A DNA stretch of 64,000 bases from an uncultured Alphaproteobacteria bacterium (GCA_934272785.1 CAKQSE010000007.1:1-64000), one strand, 5' to 3'; numbered from the stretch's first letter, positions 1-8,450 are shown. Notes: generated from the letters alone by a model not told the origin. Made by a program: numbers and translations.

Positions 1-909
1 GGCGCGGTGTATCACGTTGCGGTGCGTGCCCAGGACGAGCAGCTGGCCACCGGAACGGAAACACTGGTCTATGAACAGAGCGCTATAAACACGTGCGAAA
101 CGGTGACACTGGACGCGGGGCTGTATCGTGCGGAACTGCGCGGGGGCAGTGGCGGATTGCCCAGCAAATGCGAAGGCGCATCGGCAATGTTGGGATTTAT
201 AAATACATCTGTATTTAAACTGGATGTGTCGACAACAATATCGGTGTTCCGTGGCGGGGACGGAAATAATTCCGGACCGGCAGATAGACACCAGACGGTT
301 GGTGGCGGTGCGTCGGGCGCGGACAGTTTAATTGTCCTGCCCACGCGAACAATCCGTGCAACCGGTGGCGCGGGCGGTGCGTGTTGGGGGTGGGCCGGCC
401 TGCAAGGGTTTCCAAAGGGTTCTGTTACCAGAAATGGTTACAGTTACGGTGGCGGGGGTGGGGTGTCCGATATGGCAAATGGACTGGGCGGCTATGTAAC
501 CTATGGTGCTATTGCCGGCGGGGGTGGTGGTGCACCAAACGGCACGGGCGGCGCGGCGGTAAAGAACACCACCGCGGGTGCGAATGCAACGTCCACCGGT
601 GGTGGCAATGGTGGTGACGCGACCAATCCAAATGGTGATTCCAAAACGTCAAATATTGGTTACGGCGGCCGTGGTGGCGCAAACGTAACATGGACCTGTG
701 GCGGTCAGACAATCGTCAGTTACGGCGGTGGTGGCGGGGGCGGAATGTGCGTGTTATATAGTGAAAAAATGTGCACGGCATATGGTGGCACATATGGGGA
801 CGAAACCGGCGTTATGTGCTATTCCGACTGTGCCGACGGCGGTGATGGTGGCAGTGGCAGCACCGGAACATCAACCGACAGTTACGTAAAAATATACAGA
901 ATAGGGTGA
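1..909 (+). CDS. Glycine-rich surface-type protein, 5' end outside window
   Basis: The reading frame is open from the first base and ends at TGA 907-909. A GTG at 7 could start it, but residues before it (GAVYHV...) align with GAVYDV... inside the next gene, so the true start lies upstream and the gene is partial. The visible 300 residues are dominated by Gly runs (GGGGG, GGAGG) with scattered Cys, and end in a conserved block (GGRGGANVTWTCGG, then GGDGGSGST, then YVKIYR). The product is closely related to the downstream neighbour, so the two are tandem paralogs. Family knowledge: Gly-rich folds of this kind occur in phage tail tips and bacterial adhesins. Function unknown; a surface location is inference because the N-terminus is not visible. 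Confidence 0.75.
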   Translation, partial: GAVYHVAVRAQDEQLATGTETLVYEQSAINTCETVTLDAGLYRAELRGGSGGLPSKCEGASAMLGFINTSVFKLDVSTTISVFRGGDGNNSGPADRHQTVGGGASGADSLIVLPTRTIRATGGAGGACWGWAGLQGFPKGSVTRNGYSYGGGGGVSDMANGLGGYVTYGAIAGGGGGAPNGTGGAAVKNTTAGANATSTGGGNGGDATNPNGDSKTSNIGYGGRGGANVTWTCGGQTIVSYGGGGGGGMCVLYSEKMCTAYGGTYGDETGVMCYSDCADGGDGGSGSTGTSTDSYVKIYRIG

Positions 910-916
910 TACAGAA

Positions 917-1894
917 ATGATAGCGGCATTATTGGCAACACTACACATAATGACACATAACGGCGCAGTATACGACGTTGTTGAAAACATCCCATCGGGA
1001 TCATGCATAATGGGCGGCACAGAAACCCTGGTGTATGAGGCGGACACGTTCAACACGTGCCAAGAAATTAGTTTAAAGCCCGGTTGTTATCGTGTCGAAA
1101 TGATGGGCGGCCTGGGTGGTAAAAATGCGGAGTGCAAAGACTGGGCGGAACAGATGATGACGGACCCACTGTCGGGTATGTTCACACTGGACAGTGAAAC
1201 GACGGTCTATGCGTTCCGCGGTGGTGATGGTATGCCGGGCACGGTGAACAAGTCTGGAAACTATTACGGGTCGTTTGGTGGCGGTGCGTCGGGCGCGGAC
1301 AGTGTCTTGGTCGTTGGCGACCGTGTGTTCCGCGCACGTGGTGCAAATGGCCAGAGTTGCCGTGGTATGTTCGGTTGGGGACTATGCATCAATGGTGAAT
1401 CCAGCAGCCTGTATCAAGGGATGGGACGTGGTGCGGGTTGGGTGGAGACTGGGACCACCGCCAACAACCAACGATTTTGCGTGAATACCAAGCCGACAGG
1501 AAGCACAGCGTTCTCTATACGTCAGGTCGGCGGCGGTGGGGGCGGCGCGCCCAGTGGCGTGGGCGGCACCACGTGGCAGTATAATAGAAATTGTCCCGCG
1601 GATACGGTTATTGACGCCGGCGCAGATGCGACGACCGACGGTGGTGGTAATGGTGGTGACATTACAAACGCGTATTATAACCCCGACGACACAACACCGA
1701 AAAATGCCACTGGTGGTCGCGGTGGCGCAAATGTAACCTGGACATGCGGTGGCCAGACAATCACCGTTTACGGTGGTGGCGGTGGTGGTGCATGTATAAA
1801 TGGAACATACGCCAGAATCACCAATGGTGGCGACGGCGGCAGTGGTTCCACCAACACATCAACAAACAGCTTTATCAGGATTTACAAGATGTAG
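917..1894 (+). CDS. Glycine-rich protein, tandem paralog of the preceding gene
   Basis: 325 residues from ATG 917. GGTGAT at 905-910, overlapping the previous stop, is a good Shine-Dalgarno match 6 nt before the ATG, so the two genes are probably translated from one message. The N-terminus has only a short apolar stretch (MIAALLATLHIM), too weak to call a signal peptide with certainty. The body shares the order of motifs with the upstream gene: GGTETLVYE, GGGASGADS, then NVTWTCGGQTI followed by a run of Gly, and a C-terminal GGDGGSGST...IRIYKM. Cys residues are conserved between the two copies, which suggests shared disulfides. No enzyme motif is visible. Function unknown; likely a structural or adhesive exported protein. 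Confidence 0.75.
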   Translation: MIAALLATLHIMTHNGAVYDVVENIPSGSCIMGGTETLVYEADTFNTCQEISLKPGCYRVEMMGGLGGKNAECKDWAEQMMTDPLSGMFTLDSETTVYAFRGGDGMPGTVNKSGNYYGSFGGGASGADSVLVVGDRVFRARGANGQSCRGMFGWGLCINGESSSLYQGMGRGAGWVETGTTANNQRFCVNTKPTGSTAFSIRQVGGGGGGAPSGVGGTTWQYNRNCPADTVIDAGADATTDGGGNGGDITNAYYNPDDTTPKNATGGRGGANVTWTCGGQTITVYGGGGGGACINGTYARITNGGDGGSGSTNTSTNSFIRIYKM

Positions 1895-1912
1895 AGATGT
1901 AAAAAGTGAATA

Positions 1913-1952
1913 AGTGATAGAGTGATAAAGTGATAGAGTGATAAAGTGATAT
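1913..1952. repeat. (AGTGATAR)5 tandem repeat
   Basis: Five back-to-back 8-bp units AGTGATAG, AGTGATAA, AGTGATAG, AGTGATAA, AGTGATAT lie just after the second Gly-rich gene. The array may vary in length by slippage (inference). Confidence 0.9.
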
Positions 1953-2132
1953 AGTTTAAGTTCCCCTCCGGTGGAGGGGTGTCCGCCAGGACGGGGTGGT
2001 CTTTTTGTCCCTGCGGGGCAATGGACTCCGACCTTCGTCGGGGTGACGGTGGTGTGTGGTTGGGGCCATATTTTACGGACATTGTGCGACAGTGAACAGA
2101 AGTAATTTTAAAGACCCTATTCCTGCCTTTGC

Positions 2133-2167
2133 CCACCCACAAAATCTTGCGATTTTGCGGGGGCCGG
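2133..2167 (-). repeat. 35-bp nested palindromic element, copy 1
   Basis: Read on the minus strand: an 11-nt left block (CCGGCCCCCGC), AAAATC, a 4-nt loop, GATTTT, then GTGGGTGG; 35 bp in all. It sits in the middle of a TATTCCTGC...GCAGAAATGACA hairpin (2115-2180) whose uninterrupted version is at 2463-2489. Confidence 0.8.
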
Positions 2168-2660
2168 AGCAGAAATGACATTTTTGAATGCGCCGGTGGC
2201 GTACTTTTTATTCACCTGGATCCTGGGGTCAAGCCCCAGGATGACAAGGGCGGTGTATTTGTGTTTATTTTACGACCATAGTTTATGTCTTAGTCGCGGA
2301 CTAAGTTCCCCTCCGGTGGAGGGGTGCCCGCCAGGACGGGGGGGGGGTTTTGTCCCTGCGGGGCAATGGACCCCGACCTTCGTCGGGGTGACGGTGGTGT
2401 GTGGTTGGGAAAGCATATTTTACGTATATTGTGCAACAGTGAACAGAAGTAATTTTAAAGACCCTATTCCTGCATGCGCAGGAATGACAAGTTTTTAAGT
2501 CCTCTATTTAAAAACTTTATCACTCTATCACTTACTCACTCTTTCATTGCTCTCTGCTCTCTACACTCTGCTCTCTAAAATAGACGACACCCCGGCACTT
2601 CGTGCCACCCCTCTGGCCAGAGGGGAACTTTGATTTTATCACTCTGTCACTTACTCACTA

Positions 2661-2684
2661 AAAAAACGCGCTGGGGCGCGTTTT
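2661..2684 (-). terminator. Terminator of the nrdR-slt-rnhB-pgk operon
   Basis: The stem ACGCGC/GCGCGT (2666-2671 with 2676-2681, 4-nt loop) directly follows the pgk stop and is followed on the minus strand by six T. A T-run on the other side makes it potentially bidirectional. Confidence 0.85.
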
Positions 2685-3854
2685 TTATTTTTGTTCCAGT
2701 ATTTGAATCCCGGGCAGGGGGCGACCCTCGATATATTCTAGGAATGCGCCGCCACCGGTTGATACGTATGTCATGTCGTCTTTGACCCCACATGCGGTCA
2801 ATGCTGCCACCGTGTCGCCGCCACCAATTACACTGGCAAGGTGTCCCGTGTGGGTCTGTTCCGCGATTGCGCGCGCCAGGGTGAACGTGCCAAATGACCA
2901 GGTCGGCTGCCATTCGGCCATGCCGACACTGCCGTTCCAGATAACGGTTGCGGACGCGGTAATCACAGATATGTCGGATGCGACGGTCTGGGGGCCTTCG
3001 TCCATGATGATGTCGGTTGCGCCGATTTCGGCAAATGTTTTGTCGGTGCGGGGCGCGGTTGGGGTGAATTCTGGGGCCGTGCCCTTGTCAATTGGCAATA
3101 TGACATTGCAATTGTTATCGCGGGCAAATGCCAAAATTTCCAGTGCGGTGTCGCGTTGGTCTGGTTCATACAGTGAATTGCCAACATTTGCACCGGTTGC
3201 AAATTTAAATGTTGTCCCCAGTGCGCCACCGATAATCAGGTTGTCTGCCAACGTGGCCAGGGCCTTTAACACGCCGATTTTTGTGGAAACCTTGCTGCCG
3301 GCGACAATCGCGGTCAGTGGGCGCGCCGGATGCGTCATTACCGCGTCCAGGTTTTCAATTTCAGACGCCAACAGTAATCCCGCATATGACGGCAATATTT
3401 CCGCCACGCCAACCGTGCTGGCGTGGGCGCGGTGCGACACGGCGAACGCGTCGTTGACGAATATGTCAAACCCGCGGGCCAGGTCGGCACTGAACGCCGG
3501 GTCGTTTTTTTCTTCGCCGGCGTAAAAACGCACATTTTCCAGCAATACCACGTCACCATCGTGCATGTTTTTCATGAAATCTTTGTCCACACAATCGGCA
3601 ATCAGTGGCACGCCCATATATTCGGCAACCGGGCGCAGTGAAAATTCCATGTTGCGCGCGCCCTTGGGTCGGCCCAGGTGTGCGCAAATCGCGATTTTTG
3701 CACCGCCTGCGCGCAGGGCGTTTATGGTTGGCATACTCTGTTCAATGCGAAATGTGTCGGTAATTTTGCCGTCAACAATTTGAACGTTAAAATCGTCGCG
3801 CAGCAATACAAACTTGCCCCGGACGTCCAGATTTTCAATCGTGCGTAATTTCAT
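2685..3854 (-). CDS. pgk: Phosphoglycerate kinase
   Basis: 389 residues, normal length. It transfers phosphate from 1,3-bisphosphoglycerate to ADP in glycolysis, in the cytoplasm. The N-domain shows LLRDDFNVQ (substrate Asp/Asn), then CAHLGRPKG and the LLENVRF segment. The middle carries NDAFAVSHRAHAS and IVAGSKVSTKI. The nucleotide side ends with GGGDTVAAL and STGGGAFLEYIEG. I chose ATG 3854 because AGGAAAGGA stands 6 nt upstream; a TTG two codons earlier is also in frame. The start overlaps the end of rnhB by 20 bp, so translation is probably coupled. It is the last gene of a leftward operon ending in the hairpin at 2661-2684. Confidence 0.97.
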   Translation of the reverse strand: MKLRTIENLDVRGKFVLLRDDFNVQIVDGKITDTFRIEQSMPTINALRAGGAKIAICAHLGRPKGARNMEFSLRPVAEYMGVPLIADCVDKDFMKNMHDGDVVLLENVRFYAGEEKNDPAFSADLARGFDIFVNDAFAVSHRAHASTVGVAEILPSYAGLLLASEIENLDAVMTHPARPLTAIVAGSKVSTKIGVLKALATLADNLIIGGALGTTFKFATGANVGNSLYEPDQRDTALEILAFARDNNCNVILPIDKGTAPEFTPTAPRTDKTFAEIGATDIIMDEGPQTVASDISVITASATVIWNGSVGMAEWQPTWSFGTFTLARAIAEQTHTGHLASVIGGGDTVAALTACGVKDDMTYVSTGGGAFLEYIEGRPLPGIQILEQK

Positions 3855-4458
3855 GTTCAATCCTTTCCTTTACTGGTCTGAAACTTTTACGATAATGTTC
3901 GTTTATACCATATTTTTCAATCGCGCGCAAATGTTCCGGCGTTGGGTATCCGGCATTTTTATCCCAACCGTATTCGGGGTATTGCGCCGCCAAATCGTGC
4001 ATGATTTTATCACGCGTTTCCTTGGCAATAATGGATGCGGCGGCGATGGACAGTGATTTTGCATCGCCCTTGACAATCGGCTGACCTGGCAAATCACGCG
4101 GCAACCTGTTCCCGTCAATCAAGCAAAAGTCCGGGCAAACCGCCAGTTTTTTTACCGCGCGTGTCATCGCCAGCATTGATGCCCATAAAATATTTAACTG
4201 GTCAATTTCGGCGGGACTGCATTGGCCCACCGCCCAAATAGTATTGTGCGTAATCCAATCGTATGCGGCGGCGCGTGCGTGCGCGGTCATCTGTTTTGAA
4301 TCACGAATAATGACCGGAATTTCAATATCGTGATTGGGGAAAATTACCGCCGCCGCAACAACAGGTCCGCACAGGGGACCGCGGCCGGCCTCGTCTACGC
4401 CGGCGACCATGCGGTGGCCGCATTCGCATTCAAATGAAAAGTCTGGTGTTGTGCGCAT
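3835..4458 (-). CDS. rnhB: Ribonuclease HII
   Basis: 207 residues. It removes ribonucleotides from RNA-DNA hybrids and misincorporated ribonucleotides from DNA. The signature GVDEAGRGPLCGPVVAAAV gives catalytic Asp22-Glu23; the other acidic ligands lie in IIRDSKQ and CLIDGN. KGDAKSLSIAAASIIAKETRD is the family's conserved helix region. The ATG overlaps the stop of slt by one base (TAATG), and its own 3' end overlaps the pgk start, so three genes are translationally chained. A location near ccrM is common in alphaproteobacteria. Confidence 0.97.
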   Translation of the reverse strand: MRTTPDFSFECECGHRMVAGVDEAGRGPLCGPVVAAAVIFPNHDIEIPVIIRDSKQMTAHARAAAYDWITHNTIWAVGQCSPAEIDQLNILWASMLAMTRAVKKLAVCPDFCLIDGNRLPRDLPGQPIVKGDAKSLSIAAASIIAKETRDKIMHDLAAQYPEYGWDKNAGYPTPEHLRAIEKYGINEHYRKSFRPVKERIEHEITHD

Positions 4459-6182
4459 TATATCGACATACGATTCGCAATTTGCTGTTGAACATATTCG
4501 TCCTGGCTGTTATACAGGGGCCAGACGCCGTTTGCCAATTCTTCCATTGCGGTCAGTGGCTGGTTCAATCGTGCACGATACAGCCACATATTTGACATCA
4601 CGCGTTTAATATAGCCGCGCGTTTCGTATGCCGGGAAACTTTCGATATACAGCAGTGGGTCATATGTCGAGAAATTCTTTTCAAATTTGACGACGGTGCC
4701 CATACCTGCATTATACGCGGCCAGCATTTTTATAATATTGTTGTTGATGTTCGGGTGCGCCAACAGGTCAACGATATATTGCTGGCCCAGGAACATGTTG
4801 TGTTCGGGATTACTCATATCAATATCAGACATGGCGACGTTGTTGTGGCGCGCGACGCGGCGGGCGGTGCTGGGCATAATCTGCATCAGGCCGGACGCCC
4901 CGGCGGTTGATTTTGCATTTGGACGGAAACCGCTTTCTTGTTTTGTGATGGCCAGCAACAGCGCGCGGTCAATTGACCAACCGCCCATCGGTTCCCAGTC
5001 GGGCAATGGGTATTGCGCCGAATAAATAATGTCGTCATCAATTTCCAGAATCCCGCGGTCGCGGATAACGCTGGACGCCTGAATCGACACACGTGGCAGG
5101 CCATATGCCGTTGCCACCGAATTCACCGCGTGCAATGTTCGATCCGATGCGCGCGCCGTAATCAGGTATTTCAGGTATTGTTCGGCGCGTTCCTTTTGCC
5201 CGACCTGTAACAATGCCAGGGCGGTTTTGCCGTATTTCGTTTCGCGCAGGGCGTCAATGTCGTCGTCGGTAAAATCCTGTTCAAAAAATTCGTATTGTGG
5301 CGTTTGCCCCAGCATTACCGATGACAGTGCACCATAAAACGCCATTGGGTGCGCGGCGGCAATTTCCCAGTATTTTTTTGCCGCATCTGTGTCGCCATTG
5401 GCGTCGGCGGCGCGTCCGGCCCAAAATGCAGCCTCGGTCTTGCGGGCGTTGTTGATTTGTTCCAGTTTTAAAATCTGGCTGAAATATTTTTCGCTTTCGG
5501 CAAATTTTTCTTCCTTGAAATACAGCAGTCCCATTGACCACAGGCCGTATTCTGATTTTGCGTCAGATGCGACAAAGCCCCATTTCTTTGCCAATTCAAA
5601 TTCGCCATTTGTATAATATATAAATGACAGACGGCCCGCCAAACGACCATAATCTGATTCGGTCAGACGACGTTTAAACGACGCATCTTCCAGAATATTG
5701 CGCGCGGTTTTTGTGCTGCCACTGCGGATGGCGCGTTTGAATTTGGTGATTTTTGTGTTGGTTGCCCCCGAATACTTTTTTGCCGTCCATGTTTCAGACT
5801 GGGCCGTTTCAATTGATGCGCCGCCACTGATAATTTTGGGCGTCACAGATTTACGAACAGTTGCCTGTTTTATTTTTGCCAGTTTTTCCATACGTGGCGC
5901 GCCAGGCGTGTCATAATATTTTGTCATCCATGACGCAATTTCGCGCCCGCGCGTGCGATATGTTTTTGATGTATAGCGTTGATATAAAACCTCGCCCAGC
6001 AGGGTGTCGTCGGTCAATTGCGATTCCAGTTTTGTTGCCGCGTCAATCTTTTCGCGTGATTGCAGGGCGAAAATCTGTTCATACAGACTGGCGTCGACGT
6101 CGGTCAAAATCATTGGATTATCAACGGCATAGGCCGTGACCGACAGAAAAATCGCTGTTAAAAATGTGAAAACTTTTTTCAT
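4458..6182 (-). CDS. slt: Soluble lytic murein transglycosylase (Slt family)
   Basis: 574 residues from ATG 6182, which begins a clear Sec signal (MKKVFTFLTAIFLSVTAYA, cut after AYA). An upstream start would place extra residues before the signal and is less likely. A long helical, TPR-like superhelix fills most of the chain. The C-terminal SLT domain shows AITKQESGF, with catalytic Glu416, then GASGLMQIMPSTA and NPEHNMFLGQQY, and later MLAAYNAGMG. It cleaves the MurNAc-GlcNAc bond with anhydro-ring formation in the periplasm. The start lies 5 bp after the nrdR stop, so it belongs to the same operon. Confidence 0.93.
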   Translation of the reverse strand: MKKVFTFLTAIFLSVTAYAVDNPMILTDVDASLYEQIFALQSREKIDAATKLESQLTDDTLLGEVLYQRYTSKTYRTRGREIASWMTKYYDTPGAPRMEKLAKIKQATVRKSVTPKIISGGASIETAQSETWTAKKYSGATNTKITKFKRAIRSGSTKTARNILEDASFKRRLTESDYGRLAGRLSFIYYTNGEFELAKKWGFVASDAKSEYGLWSMGLLYFKEEKFAESEKYFSQILKLEQINNARKTEAAFWAGRAADANGDTDAAKKYWEIAAAHPMAFYGALSSVMLGQTPQYEFFEQDFTDDDIDALRETKYGKTALALLQVGQKERAEQYLKYLITARASDRTLHAVNSVATAYGLPRVSIQASSVIRDRGILEIDDDIIYSAQYPLPDWEPMGGWSIDRALLLAITKQESGFRPNAKSTAGASGLMQIMPSTARRVARHNNVAMSDIDMSNPEHNMFLGQQYIVDLLAHPNINNNIIKMLAAYNAGMGTVVKFEKNFSTYDPLLYIESFPAYETRGYIKRVMSNMWLYRARLNQPLTAMEELANGVWPLYNSQDEYVQQQIANRMSI

Positions 6183-6187
6183 ATAAA

Positions 6188-6688
6188 TCAGAACAATGAT
6201 GTCTTGGGCAGGTGGCAAACCGCCGCACCTTCGTCTGCCTCGGGTATTTGGTCAATTATCTTTTTAAAATCCGATATGCGTGAAAATTTACGGTATACGG
6301 AAACAAAGCGCACAAATGCAATCGGATCCAGGTTTAATAACGAATCCGCCACCATTTGACCGACCATCACACTGGTCACCGTATCGTCGGCTGTTTCTGT
6401 TTCCAGACGGCGGTGGATTGATGTTACCAATTTTTCAATCTGTTCGTCACCGACATCGCGGTTGCGACATGCCAATTTAATACTGCGCCGCAGTTTTTCA
6501 CGGTCAAACGGTTCCATTTTGCCACTGTTCTTGCGCACCATCAGGTCGCGCATCTGAACGCGTTCAACGGTCGTGAATTTTGCACCGCATTGATTGCAAA
6601 CGCGGCGACGCCGAATAATTGCATCTTCGGTGTCGGGGCGTGAATCTGTCACGCGGCTGTCGGTAGAGTTACAGTATGGGCATCTCAT
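6188..6688 (-). CDS. nrdR: Transcriptional repressor NrdR
   Basis: 166 residues. It is the zinc-ribbon/ATP-cone repressor of ribonucleotide reductase genes. The ribbon is visible as MRCPYCNSTDSRV...RRRRVCNQCGAKFTT, followed by the ATP-cone (VRKNSGKMEPFDREKLRRSI...). The tail runs past the usual end of about 150 residues (EADEGAAVCHLPKTSLF). It is the first gene of the leftward operon. No Shine-Dalgarno precedes the ATG; a -10 box at 6699-6704 implies a leader of about 4-5 nt. Confidence 0.95.
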   Translation of the reverse strand: MRCPYCNSTDSRVTDSRPDTEDAIIRRRRVCNQCGAKFTTVERVQMRDLMVRKNSGKMEPFDREKLRRSIKLACRNRDVGDEQIEKLVTSIHRRLETETADDTVTSVMVGQMVADSLLNLDPIAFVRFVSVYRKFSRISDFKKIIDQIPEADEGAAVCHLPKTSLF

Positions 6689-6698
6689 ATTGGTGTAA

Positions 6699-6727
6699 AG
6701 AATAGCAATCTATTTTGCACCCTGCAA
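6699..6727 (-). promoter_or_regulatory. Promoter of nrdR operon (near-leaderless)
   Basis: Read on the minus strand: TTGCAG, 17 bp, TATTCT. The expected start site near 6692 is only about 4 nt before the ATG at 6688. Confidence 0.55.
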
Positions 6728-6856
6728 GTAATATTTGCATCGGCAAAAAATCGTGTTTTTAGAAAAATCAAGACATTTATTTAAATTTCATTGCTTGCGC
6801 CCGTCTTTTTCGCAGGGGCGATTTGTGATAAAATAGTATCCAGGGAAAACGGAGAG

Positions 6857-7957
6857 ATGGAAAAATACCTGAACCAGATTTTGTCCGGTGATTGTATCGA
6901 GGTTATGCGTGGCATACCAGATGCGTCGGTTGATGCCATCTTTGCCGATTGTCCGTATAATTTGCAACTGGGCGCAAAAACATTATACCGGCCCGAGGAT
7001 CAGACCGCTGCGCGTGCCGTGCGTGACGCGTGGGACGCGTTTGACAGCCCTGCCGCATATGACGAATTTACCCGCGCATGGATGCGTGAGTGCCAGCGTA
7101 TATTAAAACCAGATGGCGCAATGTGGGTCATCGGCAGTTATCATAATATCTTTCGCGTTGGCGCGATTTTACAGGATTTAGGTTTCTGGATTTTAAATGA
7201 TATTGTATGGGTCAAGACAAATCCGATGCCGAATTTCCGGGGCACGCGTTTCACAAATGCGCATGAAACACTGATTTGGGCGACCCCGCGCAAGACCGGA
7301 AAATACACATTTAATTACGAAACAATGAAAAAACTGAACGGCGGGAAACAAATGCGTTCAGATTGGAATTTGAATATTTGCCTGGGCGAAGAACGTGTCA
7401 AGGGGCCCGATGGAAAAAGTCTGCACAATACCCAAAAACCGATGGATTTGTTGCGTCGTGTAATCTTGGCATCGACCAAACCTGGCGATGTTATCTTGGA
7501 TCCGTTCTTGGGCAGTGGCACAACCGCCGCCGCCGCCAAAGAATTGGGACGTAATTTTATTGGAATAGAGCGCGAGCAAGCCTATGTGGACGCAGCACGG
7601 GAACGTGTTGCCGCGGTTAAACCAATTGATTTGTCGGATATAGAGGTCACAACCCCCAAGCGGGCCGAGGCACGTGTTGCGTTCCGCGAATTGCTGGATG
7701 CGGGTCTGTTGTATGTTGGCCAGACATTGGTCAGTCCGCGTGGCGAACGCGTTATGATTACGCGTGATGCGCAACTGGCGCATACCCTGTATGGCAAGGC
7801 GTCAATTCATGTTATGGCGGCGCGCCTGCAACACAGTGTCAGTTTCAATGGTTGGGATTATTGGTCGGCAGAACGGCGTGATGGGACGCTGGTTCCGATT
7901 GATGAATTGCGCAAATACGTGCGCGATATTAAACGTGATATTAAACAAGCCGCCTGA
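6857..7957 (+). CDS. ccrM: CcrM-type adenine-N6 DNA methyltransferase (GANTC)
   Basis: 366 residues from ATG 6857, preceded by GGAGAG at a short spacing. It is a beta-class amino-methyltransferase: catalytic motif IV comes first (FADCPYNLQLG, residues 29-39) and the AdoMet motif later (DPFLGSGTT from Asp215). The C-terminal extension after about residue 260 (LLDAGLLYVGQTL...SFNGWDYW) is the DNA-recognition tail typical of cell-cycle methyltransferases. Motif IV reads Asp-Cys-Pro-Tyr instead of the usual Asp-Pro-Pro-Tyr. In alphaproteobacteria CcrM methylates GANTC late in the cell cycle. It diverges from nrdR. Confidence 0.92.
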   Translation: MEKYLNQILSGDCIEVMRGIPDASVDAIFADCPYNLQLGAKTLYRPEDQTAARAVRDAWDAFDSPAAYDEFTRAWMRECQRILKPDGAMWVIGSYHNIFRVGAILQDLGFWILNDIVWVKTNPMPNFRGTRFTNAHETLIWATPRKTGKYTFNYETMKKLNGGKQMRSDWNLNICLGEERVKGPDGKSLHNTQKPMDLLRRVILASTKPGDVILDPFLGSGTTAAAAKELGRNFIGIEREQAYVDAARERVAAVKPIDLSDIEVTTPKRAEARVAFRELLDAGLLYVGQTLVSPRGERVMITRDAQLAHTLYGKASIHVMAARLQHSVSFNGWDYWSAERRDGTLVPIDELRKYVRDIKRDIKQAA

Positions 7958-7984
7958 TATTTTTATCGGCGGCCGTGTTTTTTG
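7949..7984 (+). terminator. Terminator after ccrM
   Basis: GCCGCC (7949-7954, overlapping the last codons) pairs with GGCGGC (7968-7973) and is followed by a T-run. The long 13-nt loop makes it weaker than the others. Confidence 0.5.
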
Positions 7985-7986
7985 TC

Positions 7987-8310
7987 TTAGCGGGATTTTT
8001 CATTTAATTGTATTGCACGTTCGTGGGCGCGTGCAACGATTGCCTGGCGACGATGTCCGCATGCATAGTCTGCCATACTCAGGTCGGCAAACATGCGCCG
8101 GCGCAGTTGTTCTGCGGCGTGAATTTCATCGTATTTTTCTGATATCAGACGGTCGCGACGAAATGTCGTATGGCCGGTTGCCAACAACCGGTTACGCTGA
8201 TACGTCATAACCTCTACCTGGCGGCGCAGCGCGGCCAGATGGGTGTTTATGCTGTCGATATCCCGCTGGATACGGACGCGCTCGATACTGTATGCTCCTG
8301 GTGCTTTCAT
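7987..8310 (-). CDS. Small coiled-coil protein, function unknown
   Basis: 107 residues, highly charged and helical with heptad-like Leu/Ile spacing (RDIDSINTHLAALRRQVEVM and EQLRRRMFADLS). AAAAGGA stands about 8 nt before the ATG. It has its own TTGACA-17-TATATA promoter, so expression is likely. It converges on ccrM. I do not recognise the family; no signal peptide or membrane segment is visible, so it should be cytoplasmic. Confidence 0.7.
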   Translation of the reverse strand: MKAPGAYSIERVRIQRDIDSINTHLAALRRQVEVMTYQRNRLLATGHTTFRRDRLISEKYDEIHAAEQLRRRMFADLSMADYACGHRRQAIVARAHERAIQLNEKSR

Positions 8311-8338
8311 TTTTTAAATCCTTTTACTGTTATGACAA

Positions 8339-8367
8339 TATATAATACATAAAATGCTTTTTGTCAA
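8339..8367 (-). promoter_or_regulatory. Promoter of the small coiled-coil gene
   Basis: Minus strand TTGACA, 17 bp, TATATA; near-consensus sigma-70 type. The predicted start is about 8332, 22 nt before the ATG. Confidence 0.7.
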
Positions 8368-8444
8368 CCCTTGGCACATACTTGTATTTTTGCCATATTT
8401 TCCTATATATCAGACTATGAATTCGCGAATCGGATTTTTTATGG

Positions 8445-8450
8445 TATAAT
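8445..8450 (+). promoter_or_regulatory. -10 box of clpP promoter
   Basis: Perfect TATAAT 26 bp before the clpP ATG. The matching -35 position (TTCGCG) is poor. A GAATC (GANTC, CcrM target) lies just upstream in the -35/spacer region. Confidence 0.45.

Larger units (their letters stand above)
1895..2660. repeat. Intergenic repeat cluster 1 (nested palindromes, two copies of a composite unit)
   Basis: No gene is credible in this 766-bp gap. It holds an (AGTGATAR)5 tandem array (1913-1952), with inverted relatives near 2516-2545 and 2637-2659. Two copies of one composite unit follow, from about 1958 to 2180 and 2303 to 2490. Each unit has a CCCCTCC-GGT-GGAGGGG hairpin, a GTCCCTGCGGGGC block, a CCGAC-CTTC-GTCGG hairpin, a shared non-palindromic stretch containing AACAGAAGTAATTTTAAAGACCC, and a TATTCCTGC...GCAGGAATGACA hairpin. 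Between the units lies ATCCTGGGG-TCAAG-CCCCAGGAT (2220-2242). A CTCT/GCTCT-rich stretch lies near 2547-2577, and an inverted copy of the first hairpin family at about 2587-2632. Confidence 0.85.

Noticed and set aside
1882..2498. Open frames on both strands across the repeat cluster after the Gly-rich genes
   Set aside because: They translate palindromic repeats, have no ribosome-binding site and recur wherever the repeat recurs.
2773..3525. 250-codon plus-strand frame opposite pgk
   Set aside because: Shadow of pgk, with no start signal and no domain.
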